53,937 nt of DNA from JBFMFH01 sp040752275. Lineage in GTDB: Bacteria > Acidobacteriota > Vicinamibacteria > Vicinamibacterales > JAKQTR01. Shown piece after piece: positions 33,333-41,165 of this stretch. The position numbers were made by a program, and so were the translations under genes. Below the pieces are notes generated by a model that was not told the origin of the DNA, made no database searches, and worked only from the letters and a program-made list of their open reading frames with translations. How positions within the stretch are numbered: the first letter of the stretch is position 1; each line of letters begins with the position of its first letter. The stretch is from the NCBI GenBank assembly GCA_040752275.1, contig JBFMFH010000075.1:1-53937 (forward strand), written 5' to 3'.

Positions 33333-34175
33333 TCACCGCCTTCGCGCGGCCACGCGCTGCGACGCCTGCGCGAAGATGAACCGCAGGGCCCGTTCGAGGC
33401 TGCGCTCCGGCGAGTGGCCTTCGCCGGGGAGGACTTCCCGGCTGAACCGCAGTCCCGCGGGCAGCGCCGGTGCGATGTCGCGCGCGAAGCCGGGCGTGTG
33501 GTCTACGATGAGCGGACCGTCCTTCTCTCCATAGACGATGAACAGGCTGCGCGGGTCCGGCGCGCCGGGGGGACGGCGTCGGAACGCCTCGCGAAGCCCG
33601 TCGGGCCACGTGCCGACCGCCGGGCTGACCGCCACGTAGTCGGTGAACGCGCGCTCCCCGCGGGCCAGCGCATCCAGCACGAACAGTCCGGCGTACGACT
33701 CGCCGTAGAGGATCCGCGTGTCGCCGATCCGCCAGCGTTCCACGACCCGGGGCACGAGTTCGGTTTCGATGAACCGCATGAACGCGAGCGAGCCTCCCCC
33801 GCCGACGTAGAGATCGGGACGCTCGACGGGCGTCATGTCCTTCACGCGATTGCGGTTCTCAACGCCGACGAGGACGATCGGCGGGAATCCCGCTCGCCGG
33901 AGCGCGGCCAGCACCTCGCGCGAGCGGGCGTAGAGCGTCCGCTCCGCCGAGTGCTGCTTCTGGTCGCCGCCGTCGAGCAGGACGAGGAGGGGGCACGGAC
34001 ACGCACCGGTGTCGTACCCCTCAGGCAGGCTCACGAGGTAGCGGCGCGTCTCGCGGAGCGCCTCCGATCGCAGGCGGTACCGGTCGCTGCGCCAGTCGCC
34101 GAGCAGGATGGCCGCAGCCACCGCGCAGAGGACCCCGAGTAGGAGCACGAGCAGCGCAATCGGGCGGCGCGGCAT
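33333..34175 (-). CDS. Secreted or membrane-anchored esterase (alpha/beta hydrolase, COG2819-like)
   Basis: The 280-residue product has an N-terminal membrane anchor or signal (IALLVLLLGVLCAVAAAILL). The hydrolase domain has CPLLVLLDGGDQ, IVLVGVENRNRVKDMTPVER, the nucleophile elbow YGESYAG, and a likely catalytic His in GEGHSPERSL near residue 255. These match the enterochelin-esterase/esterase-D group. It is the first gene of the esterase-TPR-VWFA operon. Its last 84 bp before the terminal codons are duplicated at 31047-31130, and the two copies differ in where translation stops. Confidence 0.82.
   Translation of the reverse strand: MPRRPIALLVLLLGVLCAVAAAILLGDWRSDRYRLRSEALRETRRYLVSLPEGYDTGACPCPLLVLLDGGDQKQHSAERTLYARSREVLAALRRAGFPPIVLVGVENRNRVKDMTPVERPDLYVGGGGSLAFMRFIETELVPRVVERWRIGDTRILYGESYAGLFVLDALARGERAFTDYVAVSPAVGTWPDGLREAFRRRPPGAPDPRSLFIVYGEKDGPLIVDHTPGFARDIAPALPAGLRFSREVLPGEGHSPERSLERALRFIFAQASQRVAARRR
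33349..33432 (-). repeat. 84-bp direct repeat, copy B (within the esterase gene)
   Basis: Partner of copy A at 31047-31130. It covers the esterase segment from GEGHSPERSL to QRVA, ending 16 nt before the end of the stop codon. Confidence 0.9.
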
Positions 34176-34237
34176 GACGAAGGCATTGTAGCGCCGCCCG
34201 GGGCGACGATCGCGGCGGGTGGTACAACGTCCTCACG

Positions 34238-34615
34238 ATGACCGCCCGCGCGACCGTCCGGCTCCCGGCCCTCGTGGACGAGACGCTCAACGCGTTCGTG
34301 TCCGGTGTGCGCCAGCGCTTCGGCCGGCGGCTCGTCTCGATTCGGCTCTTCGGTTCCTATGCCAGGGGCGACGCGACGGCCGACTCCGACTTCGACTGCC
34401 TGGTCCTGCTGGATCGTGTCGACCCGGCAGATGACCGCGCGATCACGGACTTATCGGCCGACCTCGTGTGGCAGATCGGCGGTGTCGTGATCTCACCCCT
34501 CATGCGGCCTGGGCGTCCGCGATCCGGCCGAATCAGGGGTGAGCTATACTTTGGCCGATCCCGCGCCCCCACCATCCAGAGCGGCCGTTCCCTGCCGCGT
34601 GGAGGTCCACCATGA
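34238..34615 (+). CDS. MNT-type minimal nucleotidyltransferase, C-terminus doubtful
   Basis: The 125-residue frame has the nucleotidyltransferase core FGSYARGDATADSDFDCLVL with the GS and DxD signature (about residues 40-58) and the helix ADDRAITDLSADLVWQI. After VVISPLM the sequence becomes Arg/Gly/Pro-rich and no longer resembles MNT proteins. A 9-bp inverted repeat and a -10-like box lie in that part, so the gene may be truncated. MNT proteins usually pair with a HEPN partner as antitoxins; none is adjacent. The stop overlaps the start of the next gene by 4 nt. Confidence 0.6.
   Translation: MTARATVRLPALVDETLNAFVSGVRQRFGRRLVSIRLFGSYARGDATADSDFDCLVLLDRVDPADDRAITDLSADLVWQIGGVVISPLMRPGRPRSGRIRGELYFGRSRAPTIQSGRSLPRGGPP
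34492..34550 (+). promoter_or_regulatory. Inverted repeat and -10 box ahead of the TIGR04076 gene
   Basis: CTCACCCCT (34492-34500) and AGGGGTGAG (34535-34543) are exact complements, and TATACT (34545-34550) follows at once. It could be an operator or a terminator for the upstream gene combined with a promoter. Confidence 0.4.
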
Positions 34616-35043
34616 ATCGTCGGGAATTCCTCGCGTGCTCGAGCGCGTGCCTCGGGGCCGGAGCTGCCGGACTCGGCATCGCCGCCGCCGCGGAAGCGCA
34701 GCAGGCTCCGACAGCCGCCCAGCCGAGCCCGCAGACCCCGCAGCCGGCCCGTCCCAAGTACGAGTTCGAAGTCGACATCGTCGAAGGCGCGTGCGGACAG
34801 CACCAGGCGGGGCAGAAGATCAAGTACCCGGAGGAGAAGGGGAAGATCTGCCCGTGGCTGATGGACGCGATGAGCGGCGCCGTCCGCGTCCTCGAGTACG
34901 GCGGCACGCTGCCGTGGCTCTACAAGGGCACACCCTACGAGAAGGTGATCGACCCCGATGGGCTGACGACGGAGTTCATCCGGTGCCCGGATCCGTCGCG
35001 GGTCGTGGTCGCGAAGATCTCACGCCGGCGAGTCAAGGCCTGA
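34612..35043 (+). CDS. TIGR04076 family protein with Tat signal
   Basis: The 143-residue product begins MNRREFLACSSACLGAGAAG, a twin-arginine signal (RREFL), so it is exported folded. After a Pro/Gln-rich linker comes the TIGR04076 core: DIVEGACGQHQAGQKI, GKICPWLMDAMSGAVRVLEY, GGTLPW and FIRCPDPSRVVV. Three cysteines (in EGACGQH, KICPW and IRCPD) are typical and may hold a metal or cluster. Function unknown. GGAGG lies 8 nt before the ATG. A strong hairpin terminates it. Confidence 0.82.
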   Translation: MNRREFLACSSACLGAGAAGLGIAAAAEAQQAPTAAQPSPQTPQPARPKYEFEVDIVEGACGQHQAGQKIKYPEEKGKICPWLMDAMSGAVRVLEYGGTLPWLYKGTPYEKVIDPDGLTTEFIRCPDPSRVVVAKISRRRVKA

Positions 35044-35056
35044 CGCCCCGGGAAGA

Positions 35057-35090
35057 CCGCCGGCCGCCGGCTGCACCCGGCGGCCGGCGG
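35057..35090 (+). terminator. Strong 14-bp hairpin
   Basis: CCGCCGGCCGCCGG (35057-35070), loop CTGCAC, exact complement 35077-35090, 13 nt after the TIGR04076 stop. No T-run. Confidence 0.65.
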
Positions 35091-35154
35091 GGCCCCACGA
35101 GTGGGGACTTCCCTTCACGATGGCCGCTCACCTCGGCGACGTTTCGATCACCGT

Positions 35155-35406
35155 ATCCCCGCGGCCGGGGCCGCGTCGGCGCAGGCCGAGTTCCCGATTC
35201 CCGACATCCGCGGCCGTTCGCCGGATCTCGTGGAAGTCCGCGACCTGATCGACGATGTCGATCGGCGCCTGGTCGAGCTGCTCGTACAGCGTCAGGATCT
35301 GGCGAAGCGCGCCGGGCACATCAAGCGCCGCAACGGCCGTCCGGTTCGCGACCGGCTTCGCGAGGACGCGCTCCTCGCCGAGCGCGCCGGTTGGCGCGAC
35401 GCCTGA
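35155..35406 (+). pseudogene. Chorismate-mutase domain fragment copied from tyrA
   Basis: The encoded peptide (FPIPDIRGRSPDLVEVRDLI, DDVDRRLVELLVQRQDLAKR, AGHIKRRNGRPVRD) is almost identical to the C-terminal AroQ-type domain of the TyrA protein at 38828-39907. It starts where the linker begins and stops after ERAGWRDA, so the third AroQ helix is missing. An in-frame GTG at 35101 would give 101 residues, the first 18 unrelated. AroQ needs all three helices, so activity is unlikely. Confidence 0.75.
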
Positions 35407-35450
35407 CTCACGTGCAACGCAGCCCGGCCTTCAAGACGTCTACCGCCGCT
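35403..35450 (+). repeat. Copy 2 of a 48-nt dispersed sequence
   Basis: Resembles 12513-12560. It spans the stop of the chorismate-mutase fragment and the stop of the phosphoesterase gene on the other strand. Confidence 0.5.
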
Positions 35451-36948
35451 CGCCGCCTGGGGCGCCGCCGTATGCGGCGCGGAGTTCATCGATGAGCGCC
35501 CGCCGGACGTCACGGAACTCGCGGACCTCGCCAACCCCTGGATTGGAACGGGTCAGATAGCCGAGATTGACTTCGCCGCCTGTCAGGAGGAAGTCCGTGA
35601 GCGCCACGGTGTAACGGGCCGCCGGATCGATGGGCTTGCCCTGCACGTGCCACCGACCGTCCTGCCAGCGAACGCCCCACGTGTGCAGGTAGCCGCCGGT
35701 CCCCTCGTTGTTCACGCCCGTCTCGAGGACCCGGGCGAGGAGCGCGCCGGTGAAGGTCGCGCCGACCACACGGCCGCCGAAGGGCAGCACCCGGATGATG
35801 TCGTACTCGGTGACGGGTCCGGGCGGGACCACGTCGTCGATCCGGACGGACCCTCCGTTGAAGAGCGCGACGTCGGCGCCCGGGACTTCCCGCGCGACCG
35901 CGGCCGCGATCAGGTTCGTCAGCCGGTCGGGACGGTTGCGCACCGTGGACTCGCGCCCGTCGAGCGGTTCGGTCGTCGTCACGACCAGCGCTTCGGGCGC
36001 GAATCCGTCACGCCGGAATCCCTCAAACGCCAGCTCGGTCCAGTGCCGGGCCACATCGTCGACCGCGGGATTGGAAGGAACGGCCTCGTCGACGATCTTC
36101 AGATCGGCCGTGACGACCGGGCGCTTCCCCGGCTCGAACGCGAGCGTCACGATCGCCACCGATCGCACGTTAGCATCGGCCTTCACGATCGGGACGAAGC
36201 GCGGGCCCCGGCGCGCCAGCCAGTTCTCGTGCTCGTGGCCGCCCAGCACGAGATCGATCTCCGGAACCGCCGCCACCAGGTCCGCGTCCTGGGCGAGCGA
36301 GAGGTGGGTCAGTGCGACGATGGCGTCGGCCTTGGCCTTGAGCTTGCCGACCTCCTCGCGAGCGGCCTCGATCGGGTCGCGGTAGGCCACCCACGGCTTC
36401 TTGGTCGACCCGAGGGTCACGCCGATCAGTCCGATGTTGACCGTGCGGTCTCGAGCCTTCACGGGCACGACGGCGGAGCTCGCCACGCCGGGGAAGGGCT
36501 GCCCTGACGCCTCGGTGACGTTGCTCGACACCAGACGGAAGCTCGATTCGGCAAGGCGCGCGCGGAACGCCGATTCGGAGACGTCGAACTCGTGGTTGCC
36601 GAAGGTGGCCCAGTCGAGCTTCACCGCATTGAGCACGGCGACCATCTGGCGGCCGGCCAGCGGCTGGCCGTCGACGCGGGCGGTCCCGATGGCCGACGGG
36701 GAGAGGTAGTCGCCGCCGAGGGTCGTGATGAGCGGCCGGCCGCCGGACTTCAGTCCGTCGATCAGCGTGGCGACGCGTGCCAGCCCTCCCGTCCTGCCGG
36801 CCTCGACGGGCTGGATCTCGTAGACGTCGTTGAAGTGCAGCAGCGTGACGGTGACCGGGCCGGCGGGGGCCGGCGCAGGAGTCGGGGGCTGGGCCGCCGC
36901 GGTCACGGCGGTCAACAGCGACGCGAGGACGAATGACGCGATGCGCAT
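35440..36948 (-). CDS. Periplasmic 5'-nucleotidase / bifunctional metallophosphoesterase (UshA-like)
   Basis: The 502-residue product from ATG 36948 has a signal peptide (RIASFVLASLLTAVTAAA). The calcineurin-type domain has LHFNDVYEIQP, GGDYLSPS, FGNHEFD and LGGHEHENW, which hold the dinuclear metal ligands and catalytic His. The C-terminal 5'-nucleotidase domain has LFNGGSVRID and LPFGGRVVGATFTGALL. It probably hydrolyses extracellular nucleotides or related phosphate esters. The two domains are in the usual order and complete. It ends at the 48-nt repeat. Confidence 0.88.
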   Translation of the reverse strand: MRIASFVLASLLTAVTAAAQPPTPAPAPAGPVTVTLLHFNDVYEIQPVEAGRTGGLARVATLIDGLKSGGRPLITTLGGDYLSPSAIGTARVDGQPLAGRQMVAVLNAVKLDWATFGNHEFDVSESAFRARLAESSFRLVSSNVTEASGQPFPGVASSAVVPVKARDRTVNIGLIGVTLGSTKKPWVAYRDPIEAAREEVGKLKAKADAIVALTHLSLAQDADLVAAVPEIDLVLGGHEHENWLARRGPRFVPIVKADANVRSVAIVTLAFEPGKRPVVTADLKIVDEAVPSNPAVDDVARHWTELAFEGFRRDGFAPEALVVTTTEPLDGRESTVRNRPDRLTNLIAAAVAREVPGADVALFNGGSVRIDDVVPPGPVTEYDIIRVLPFGGRVVGATFTGALLARVLETGVNNEGTGGYLHTWGVRWQDGRWHVQGKPIDPAARYTVALTDFLLTGGEVNLGYLTRSNPGVGEVREFRDVRRALIDELRAAYGGAPGGERR

Positions 36949-37031
36949 GGACAATTGCCTCTCGAAGGGGAACGGTCGATCATACTCTCCTCGAGATCTC
37001 CCGAACCGATCCTGGGGGAGGGACTTCCGGT

Positions 37032-37604
37032 TCATGCTGGCGGCCCTCCTACCGCCGTGCTCCGCCGGCGAAAGCGCCTCACCTTCATCAGGTTTCCGCA
37101 GGTGGCGTCTTCGCACCACCTCCGGCTGCGGTTCTTGCTGCGGTCGTAGAACACCCAGAGGCAGTCCGGGTTGCTGCAGATCTTGATCCGGGCCAGGTCG
37201 CCCTCCGCCAGGACGGCGGCGAACGCGCCCGCGATCTCACCGATCGCCGCGTCGAGCGGGCGGGCCCGGGGAACCATTTCGATCCGCGGCGTGCCCCGCC
37301 GCATCGCCAGGCGGCGCGTCAGCGGGGCCCTGCCGAGCACGCGGTTCAGATCGTCCAGCGCACGGCCGTCGGCCCTGCCGCGGGCGGTGATCCTCGCCAC
37401 ATGGCGCTGCAGCACTCGGCGCAGCGCCCGGAGGCCCGCCTTCACTTGCGCCTCGGGGACTCCCGAGAGGTCGGTGGACAGCTTCTTCAGGAAGGCCTGC
37501 AGCCAGTCCGCCCTGTCGATTCGGTCCTCCCGCCTGCCGCTGCCGAGGTGGTCGTGCCAGTCGCTGTTGAGCAGTTCCTGCCAAGTCTCGTCGGGCAACG
37601 TCAC
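37032..37604 (-). CDS. CGNR zinc-finger (ABATE-domain) regulator
   Basis: The 190-residue product has a helical N-terminal region (LNSDWHDHLGSG...RADWLQAFL) and ends with the CGNR zinc finger: RIKICSNPDCLWVFYDRSKN, RSRRWCEDATCGNLMKVRRF. The Cys positions C-x4-C...C-x4-C are intact. These are stress- or antibiotic-linked putative transcription regulators. It is transcribed away from the QueG-like gene with 103 nt between, and the TGTAAC/GTTACA dyad there may be its site. Confidence 0.87.
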   Translation of the reverse strand: MTLPDETWQELLNSDWHDHLGSGRREDRIDRADWLQAFLKKLSTDLSGVPEAQVKAGLRALRRVLQRHVARITARGRADGRALDDLNRVLGRAPLTRRLAMRRGTPRIEMVPRARPLDAAIGEIAGAFAAVLAEGDLARIKICSNPDCLWVFYDRSKNRSRRWCEDATCGNLMKVRRFRRRSTAVGGPPA

Positions 37605-37656
37605 GTTGGTCCTCGCGTCGTGGGAACACTATAGCCCGGGATGTCGTCCTATTCGG

Positions 37657-37688
37657 TGTAACCTGTATAATGTTTTTAGATAGTTACA
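37657..37688. promoter_or_regulatory. Divergent promoter region with TGTAAC/GTTACA dyad
   Basis: A perfect TATAAT (37666-37671) directed to the QueG-like gene lies between TGTAAC (37657-37662) and GTTACA (37683-37688). AT-rich against a GC-rich background. Confidence 0.5.
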
Positions 37689-37707
37689 TCCCCCAGGACG
37701 GAACGGC

Positions 37708-38676
37708 ATGGTGAGCGCGAAGATCCGGGCGTGGGCGGCGCGGCGGGGGTATCGGGTCGCGTTCGCGTCGGCGGACGTTCTCGGCCAGGTGCAGGATCGG
37801 CTCGGCCGGCTATCTGCAGACGGCGCGTTCGCGCCGGGGTTCGCCGAGAGCCAGCTCGGGGGCTTCGACTACCCGGACAGCGGCGGCCGCCGGCCAGCGC
37901 GCACCGTGGCTGTCGTCGCCGTCTCGAGGCCGGCCTGGGTCGTGCGGTTCGACACGACCAAAGGCGGGGTCGACGCGGTCTTGCCACCGACGTACGTCGA
38001 GTACCGCCGGCTGTTCGAGGAGCTCCGACTCGACCTCATCGAGGCGCTCGGCGGCCGGATCGCGGTCAGCACGCTGGCGGTGCCTCTCAAATCGCTGGCG
38101 GCCGCCGCGGGGCTGGTGTCGTACGGCCGGAACAACCTGGCCTACGTCCAGCCATTCGGCAGCTACGCCCAGCTCGCGGCCTATCTGATCGACGCGCCGG
38201 CGGAGGATTCGCCCCGGGCGATCGGCTTCGAGCGCATGCTCGACCGGTGCGCCACGTGTCAGGCGTGCGTCAAGGCGTGTCCCACCGGGGCGATCAGCGG
38301 CGACCGATTCCTGCTGCGCGCCGATCGCTGCTACACGGTCATCTCGGAATCGTCGGGCCCGCTGCCGACCGACCCCCGCCCGCCGTCGCCGGACTGCCTG
38401 ATTGGGTGTCTCGCCTGCCAGGTGATCTGTCCCGAGAACCGTGGTCTCCTAGAACGCTGGCCAACCTCCTTCGCGTTCACTGCGGAAGAGACGGCGGCTC
38501 TCGCCGCGCCGGGCCGGATCCCCGAGGGCCCGCTGTCCGACAGCATCGACGCGAAGTTCGCGAGTCTGGAGCTCACCGAAGGCGTGCCGCTCTTGCGCAG
38601 GAACCTGCGGCGGCTCCTGGAACTGGCCGGCCCTCTCAGGCATCAGACACGGGAGGGTCGCGCCCGCCAGACATGA
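37708..38676 (+). CDS. QueG-like double 4Fe-4S protein (epoxyqueuosine reductase family)
   Basis: The 322-residue product has two ferredoxin-type clusters: CATCQACVKACPTGAI and CLIGCLACQVICPEN, in the spacing used by epoxyqueuosine reductase QueG. The N-terminal half (GLVSYGRNNLAYVQPFGSYA) matches the cobalamin-binding part of that family. It is shorter than QueG (about 380) and lacks the C-terminal HEAT-like part, so it may be a relative rather than the tRNA-modifying enzyme. It probably acts in the cytosol. ATG 37708 follows a short leader. Confidence 0.75.
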   Translation: MVSAKIRAWAARRGYRVAFASADVLGQVQDRLGRLSADGAFAPGFAESQLGGFDYPDSGGRRPARTVAVVAVSRPAWVVRFDTTKGGVDAVLPPTYVEYRRLFEELRLDLIEALGGRIAVSTLAVPLKSLAAAAGLVSYGRNNLAYVQPFGSYAQLAAYLIDAPAEDSPRAIGFERMLDRCATCQACVKACPTGAISGDRFLLRADRCYTVISESSGPLPTDPRPPSPDCLIGCLACQVICPENRGLLERWPTSFAFTAEETAALAAPGRIPEGPLSDSIDAKFASLELTEGVPLLRRNLRRLLELAGPLRHQTREGRARQT

Positions 38677-38827
38677 CGCCCGTGTCCTCTCGGAACTGCG
38701 GAGGTCAGCGTCGTTCTGGCGTCAAGAGGTTGCTATCATAGCGGGACGCCCCGGTGGCGGAGGCCCCGCCTGTGCGCAGGCCGGTTGGTGCGCACTCGCG
38801 AGGACCTGTCGAGGAGTGAGAGCCATC

Positions 38828-39907
38828 ATGGAGATTCCGGTCAACACCGTCGGCATCGCGGGCTTCGGCCGCTTCGGCCGATCACTCGCCGAGTTGATGG
38901 CCGAGTCGGGGATCCAGGTGCGTGCGTACGACCCAGCGACGCCGGTGCCTGCACCGCTCGCCGCGCCGTCGCTGGCCGCACTGATCTCCGCGTCCGAGGT
39001 CATCGTGCTGGCGGTGCCGGTTCCGGCGCTGGAGGACGTGGTGGCGGCCGCGGTCCCGTTTCTCACGTCGCGCCAGATGGTGCTGGATGTCGCCAGCGTC
39101 AAAGTGAAGCCGACCGAGTGCTTCGAGAGGCACCTGGCCGAGCGCGTGCCTTGGGTGGCCACGCACCCGTTGTTCGGGCCGGCCAGCCTCGCCCGCCGCG
39201 AGCGCCCCCTCCGCGTCGTCGTCTGCCCGAACGCGCGACATCCCGGCGCAGTCGACGCCGCTGCGCGACTCTATCGGCGCCTCGGCTGCAGGGTCCGGCT
39301 GCAGGACGCCGAGGCCCACGACCGTGAGATGGCCCGGACGCACGCGCTGGGATTCCTGATCGCCAAGGCGTTCATCGACCTCGGCATCAGCAGCGAACCC
39401 GAGTCGGTCCCGCCGTCCTTCCGCGGGATCTCGGCCACGATCGAGTCCGTGCGCGAGGACGCGGGTCACTTGTTCACGGCCATCCTCCGGGACAACCCCT
39501 ACGCCGCCGGCGCGCGCCGCGACCTTCTGGATGCCCTCGCGCGCCTCGACGAGGAACTGTCGCATCCCGCGGCCGGGGCTGCGTCGGCGCAGACTGAGTT
39601 CCCGATTCCCGATCTGGGCGGCCGTTCGCCGGATCTCGTGGAGGTCCGCGATCTCATAGACGATGTCGACCGGCGCCTCGTCGAGTTGCTCGTGCAGCGG
39701 CAGGATCTGGCGAAGCGCGCCGGCCACATCAAGCGCCGCGATGGGCGGCCGGTGCGTGACGCGGTCCGCGAGGACTCGCTGCTCGCCGAGCGCGCCGGCT
39801 GGGCTCGCGACGGGGGCCTGGAGGTCGAAGGCATGCTGCGGGTGTTCCGGGCGATTCTCGACCAGTCGCGTTCGTACCAATCAGCGTCGGATTCGGAGGA
39901 CTCCTGA
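38828..39907 (+). CDS. tyrA: Prephenate/arogenate dehydrogenase fused to a C-terminal chorismate mutase domain
   Basis: The 359-residue product has the NAD-binding GIAGFGRFGRSLAELM, VLDVASVKVKP, the catalytic-His block THPLFGPAS and HALGFLIAKAF, typical of TyrA enzymes of tyrosine synthesis. From about residue 265 comes an AroQ-type chorismate mutase: LVEVRDLIDDVDRRLVELLV, KRAGHIKRRDGRPVRD and the third helix. In enterobacterial TyrA the mutase is N-terminal; here the order is reversed. ATG 38828 fits GAGGAG at 38811; the GTG at 38816 overlaps that site. ilvE follows after 4 nt. Confidence 0.87.
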   Translation: MEIPVNTVGIAGFGRFGRSLAELMAESGIQVRAYDPATPVPAPLAAPSLAALISASEVIVLAVPVPALEDVVAAAVPFLTSRQMVLDVASVKVKPTECFERHLAERVPWVATHPLFGPASLARRERPLRVVVCPNARHPGAVDAAARLYRRLGCRVRLQDAEAHDREMARTHALGFLIAKAFIDLGISSEPESVPPSFRGISATIESVREDAGHLFTAILRDNPYAAGARRDLLDALARLDEELSHPAAGAASAQTEFPIPDLGGRSPDLVEVRDLIDDVDRRLVELLVQRQDLAKRAGHIKRRDGRPVRDAVREDSLLAERAGWARDGGLEVEGMLRVFRAILDQSRSYQSASDSEDS

Positions 39908-39911
39908 GACC

Positions 39912-40964
39912 ATGAAAGCCACGACCCACGACAAGCCCGTGCCCGACTGGAGCACCCTGACCTTCTCGTTCACCGAAACCGACTACATCTACCGTGCCGA
40001 CGGCGACACGCGGCGGGAGCCGGTGTGGGCGCCGGGTCGCATGGAGCCCTACGGCCCGATCGCGCTGGTGCCGGCCGCCGCCGTCCTGTCATACGGCGCC
40101 GGGATCTTCGAGGGCCTGAAGGCGTTTCGCCGCGACGACGGCACCGTCCAGGTCTTCCGGCCCGATGCCAACGCGGCCCGCTTCCAGCGGTCTGCCGAAC
40201 GGCTGTCGATGGCGCCGTTCCCGATCGACGAGTTCCTGTCCGGGGTGGATCGGCTCGTCGACGCCAACCGACGCTTCGTGCCGCCGCCCGGGCTGGGATC
40301 GTTCTACATCCGCCCGATGCAGCACGGTATCGAGCCGCGGCTCGGGTACGGGGCCTGCCGCGAGCTGGTCGTCACGATGTACGGGTCGCCGGTCGGGGCG
40401 GTCGGCTCGTCCACGGGCGCCATCCGCCTGAAGGCGGTCGAACGCGCGCGCGTCGCGCCAGGCGGCACGGGTGCCGCCAAGGCGATGGGCAACTACGCCG
40501 GCAGCGTTCACGTGGCCGGCGCGGCGAAGCAAGAGGGCTTCGACGACGTGCTGTACCTGGATGCACGCGAGCTGAAGTACGCGACGGAGACCAGCGGCGC
40601 GAACCTGTTCGTGGTGAACCACGCCGGCCAGGTCATCACACCGCCGCTCGACGATCAGATCCTCGCAGGCGTGACACGGGACTCGGCGCTCACCGTGGCC
40701 CAGGAGGTCCTCGGCCTCGATGTGCAGGAGCGGCGGATCAGCATCGATGAGATCCTGGCCGACGCGCGAGAGGCGTTCTGCACGGGCACCGCCTGGACGA
40801 TCAGGAGCGTCGGCGAGATCGCGTTCCGCGATCGGTCTGTCCGGCTCCCCGGGCGCGACCTTCGCGATCGGCTGTGGGAGATCATCAGCGGCATTCAGAC
40901 TGGTCGCCTGGCCGACGGGCGCAACTGGACCCGTCTGGTGCCCGAAGGCGTGAGCGGTCTCTAA
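39912..40964 (+). CDS. ilvE: Branched-chain amino-acid aminotransferase
   Basis: The 350-residue class IV PLP enzyme contains LSYGAGIFEGLKAFR, FYIRPMQHG, the lysine block GTGAAKAMGNYAGS (PLP-binding Lys), KYATETSGANLFVV and FCTGTAWTIRSVG. It matches the longer type II (eukaryote-like) BCAT group. It catalyses the last step of Leu, Ile and Val synthesis, and may also use aromatic keto acids, which would fit its position 4 nt after tyrA. No terminator-like structure is obvious in the 200 nt that follow (40965-41165), which hold nothing else. Confidence 0.93.
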   Translation: MKATTHDKPVPDWSTLTFSFTETDYIYRADGDTRREPVWAPGRMEPYGPIALVPAAAVLSYGAGIFEGLKAFRRDDGTVQVFRPDANAARFQRSAERLSMAPFPIDEFLSGVDRLVDANRRFVPPPGLGSFYIRPMQHGIEPRLGYGACRELVVTMYGSPVGAVGSSTGAIRLKAVERARVAPGGTGAAKAMGNYAGSVHVAGAAKQEGFDDVLYLDARELKYATETSGANLFVVNHAGQVITPPLDDQILAGVTRDSALTVAQEVLGLDVQERRISIDEILADAREAFCTGTAWTIRSVGEIAFRDRSVRLPGRDLRDRLWEIISGIQTGRLADGRNWTRLVPEGVSGL

Positions 40965-41165
40965 GGCTGTGCGGCCCCGCGCGGTCTTCTGGCTTCACCC
41001 GCTGGCCTGGTGGCTCGAGCGGCGGCTGGCAAGCCTGGCCGAGGAGGTCCTCCCCTTCGCAATGAGGTCGCTGGTTCCCAATCGGCGAAGTACGGATCTC
41101 GGAATGGACACCTCGCCGGTCGCTCGCCGGTCTTCTCGTCGTCCAGCTCCAGCCGGATCCGAGGC

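Noticed and set aside
38700..38827. Structured leader before tyrA as a tRNA gene or known riboswitch
   Set aside because: There are GC hairpins (for example GTGCGC/GCGCAC), but no cloverleaf, T-loop or recognisable aptamer core.
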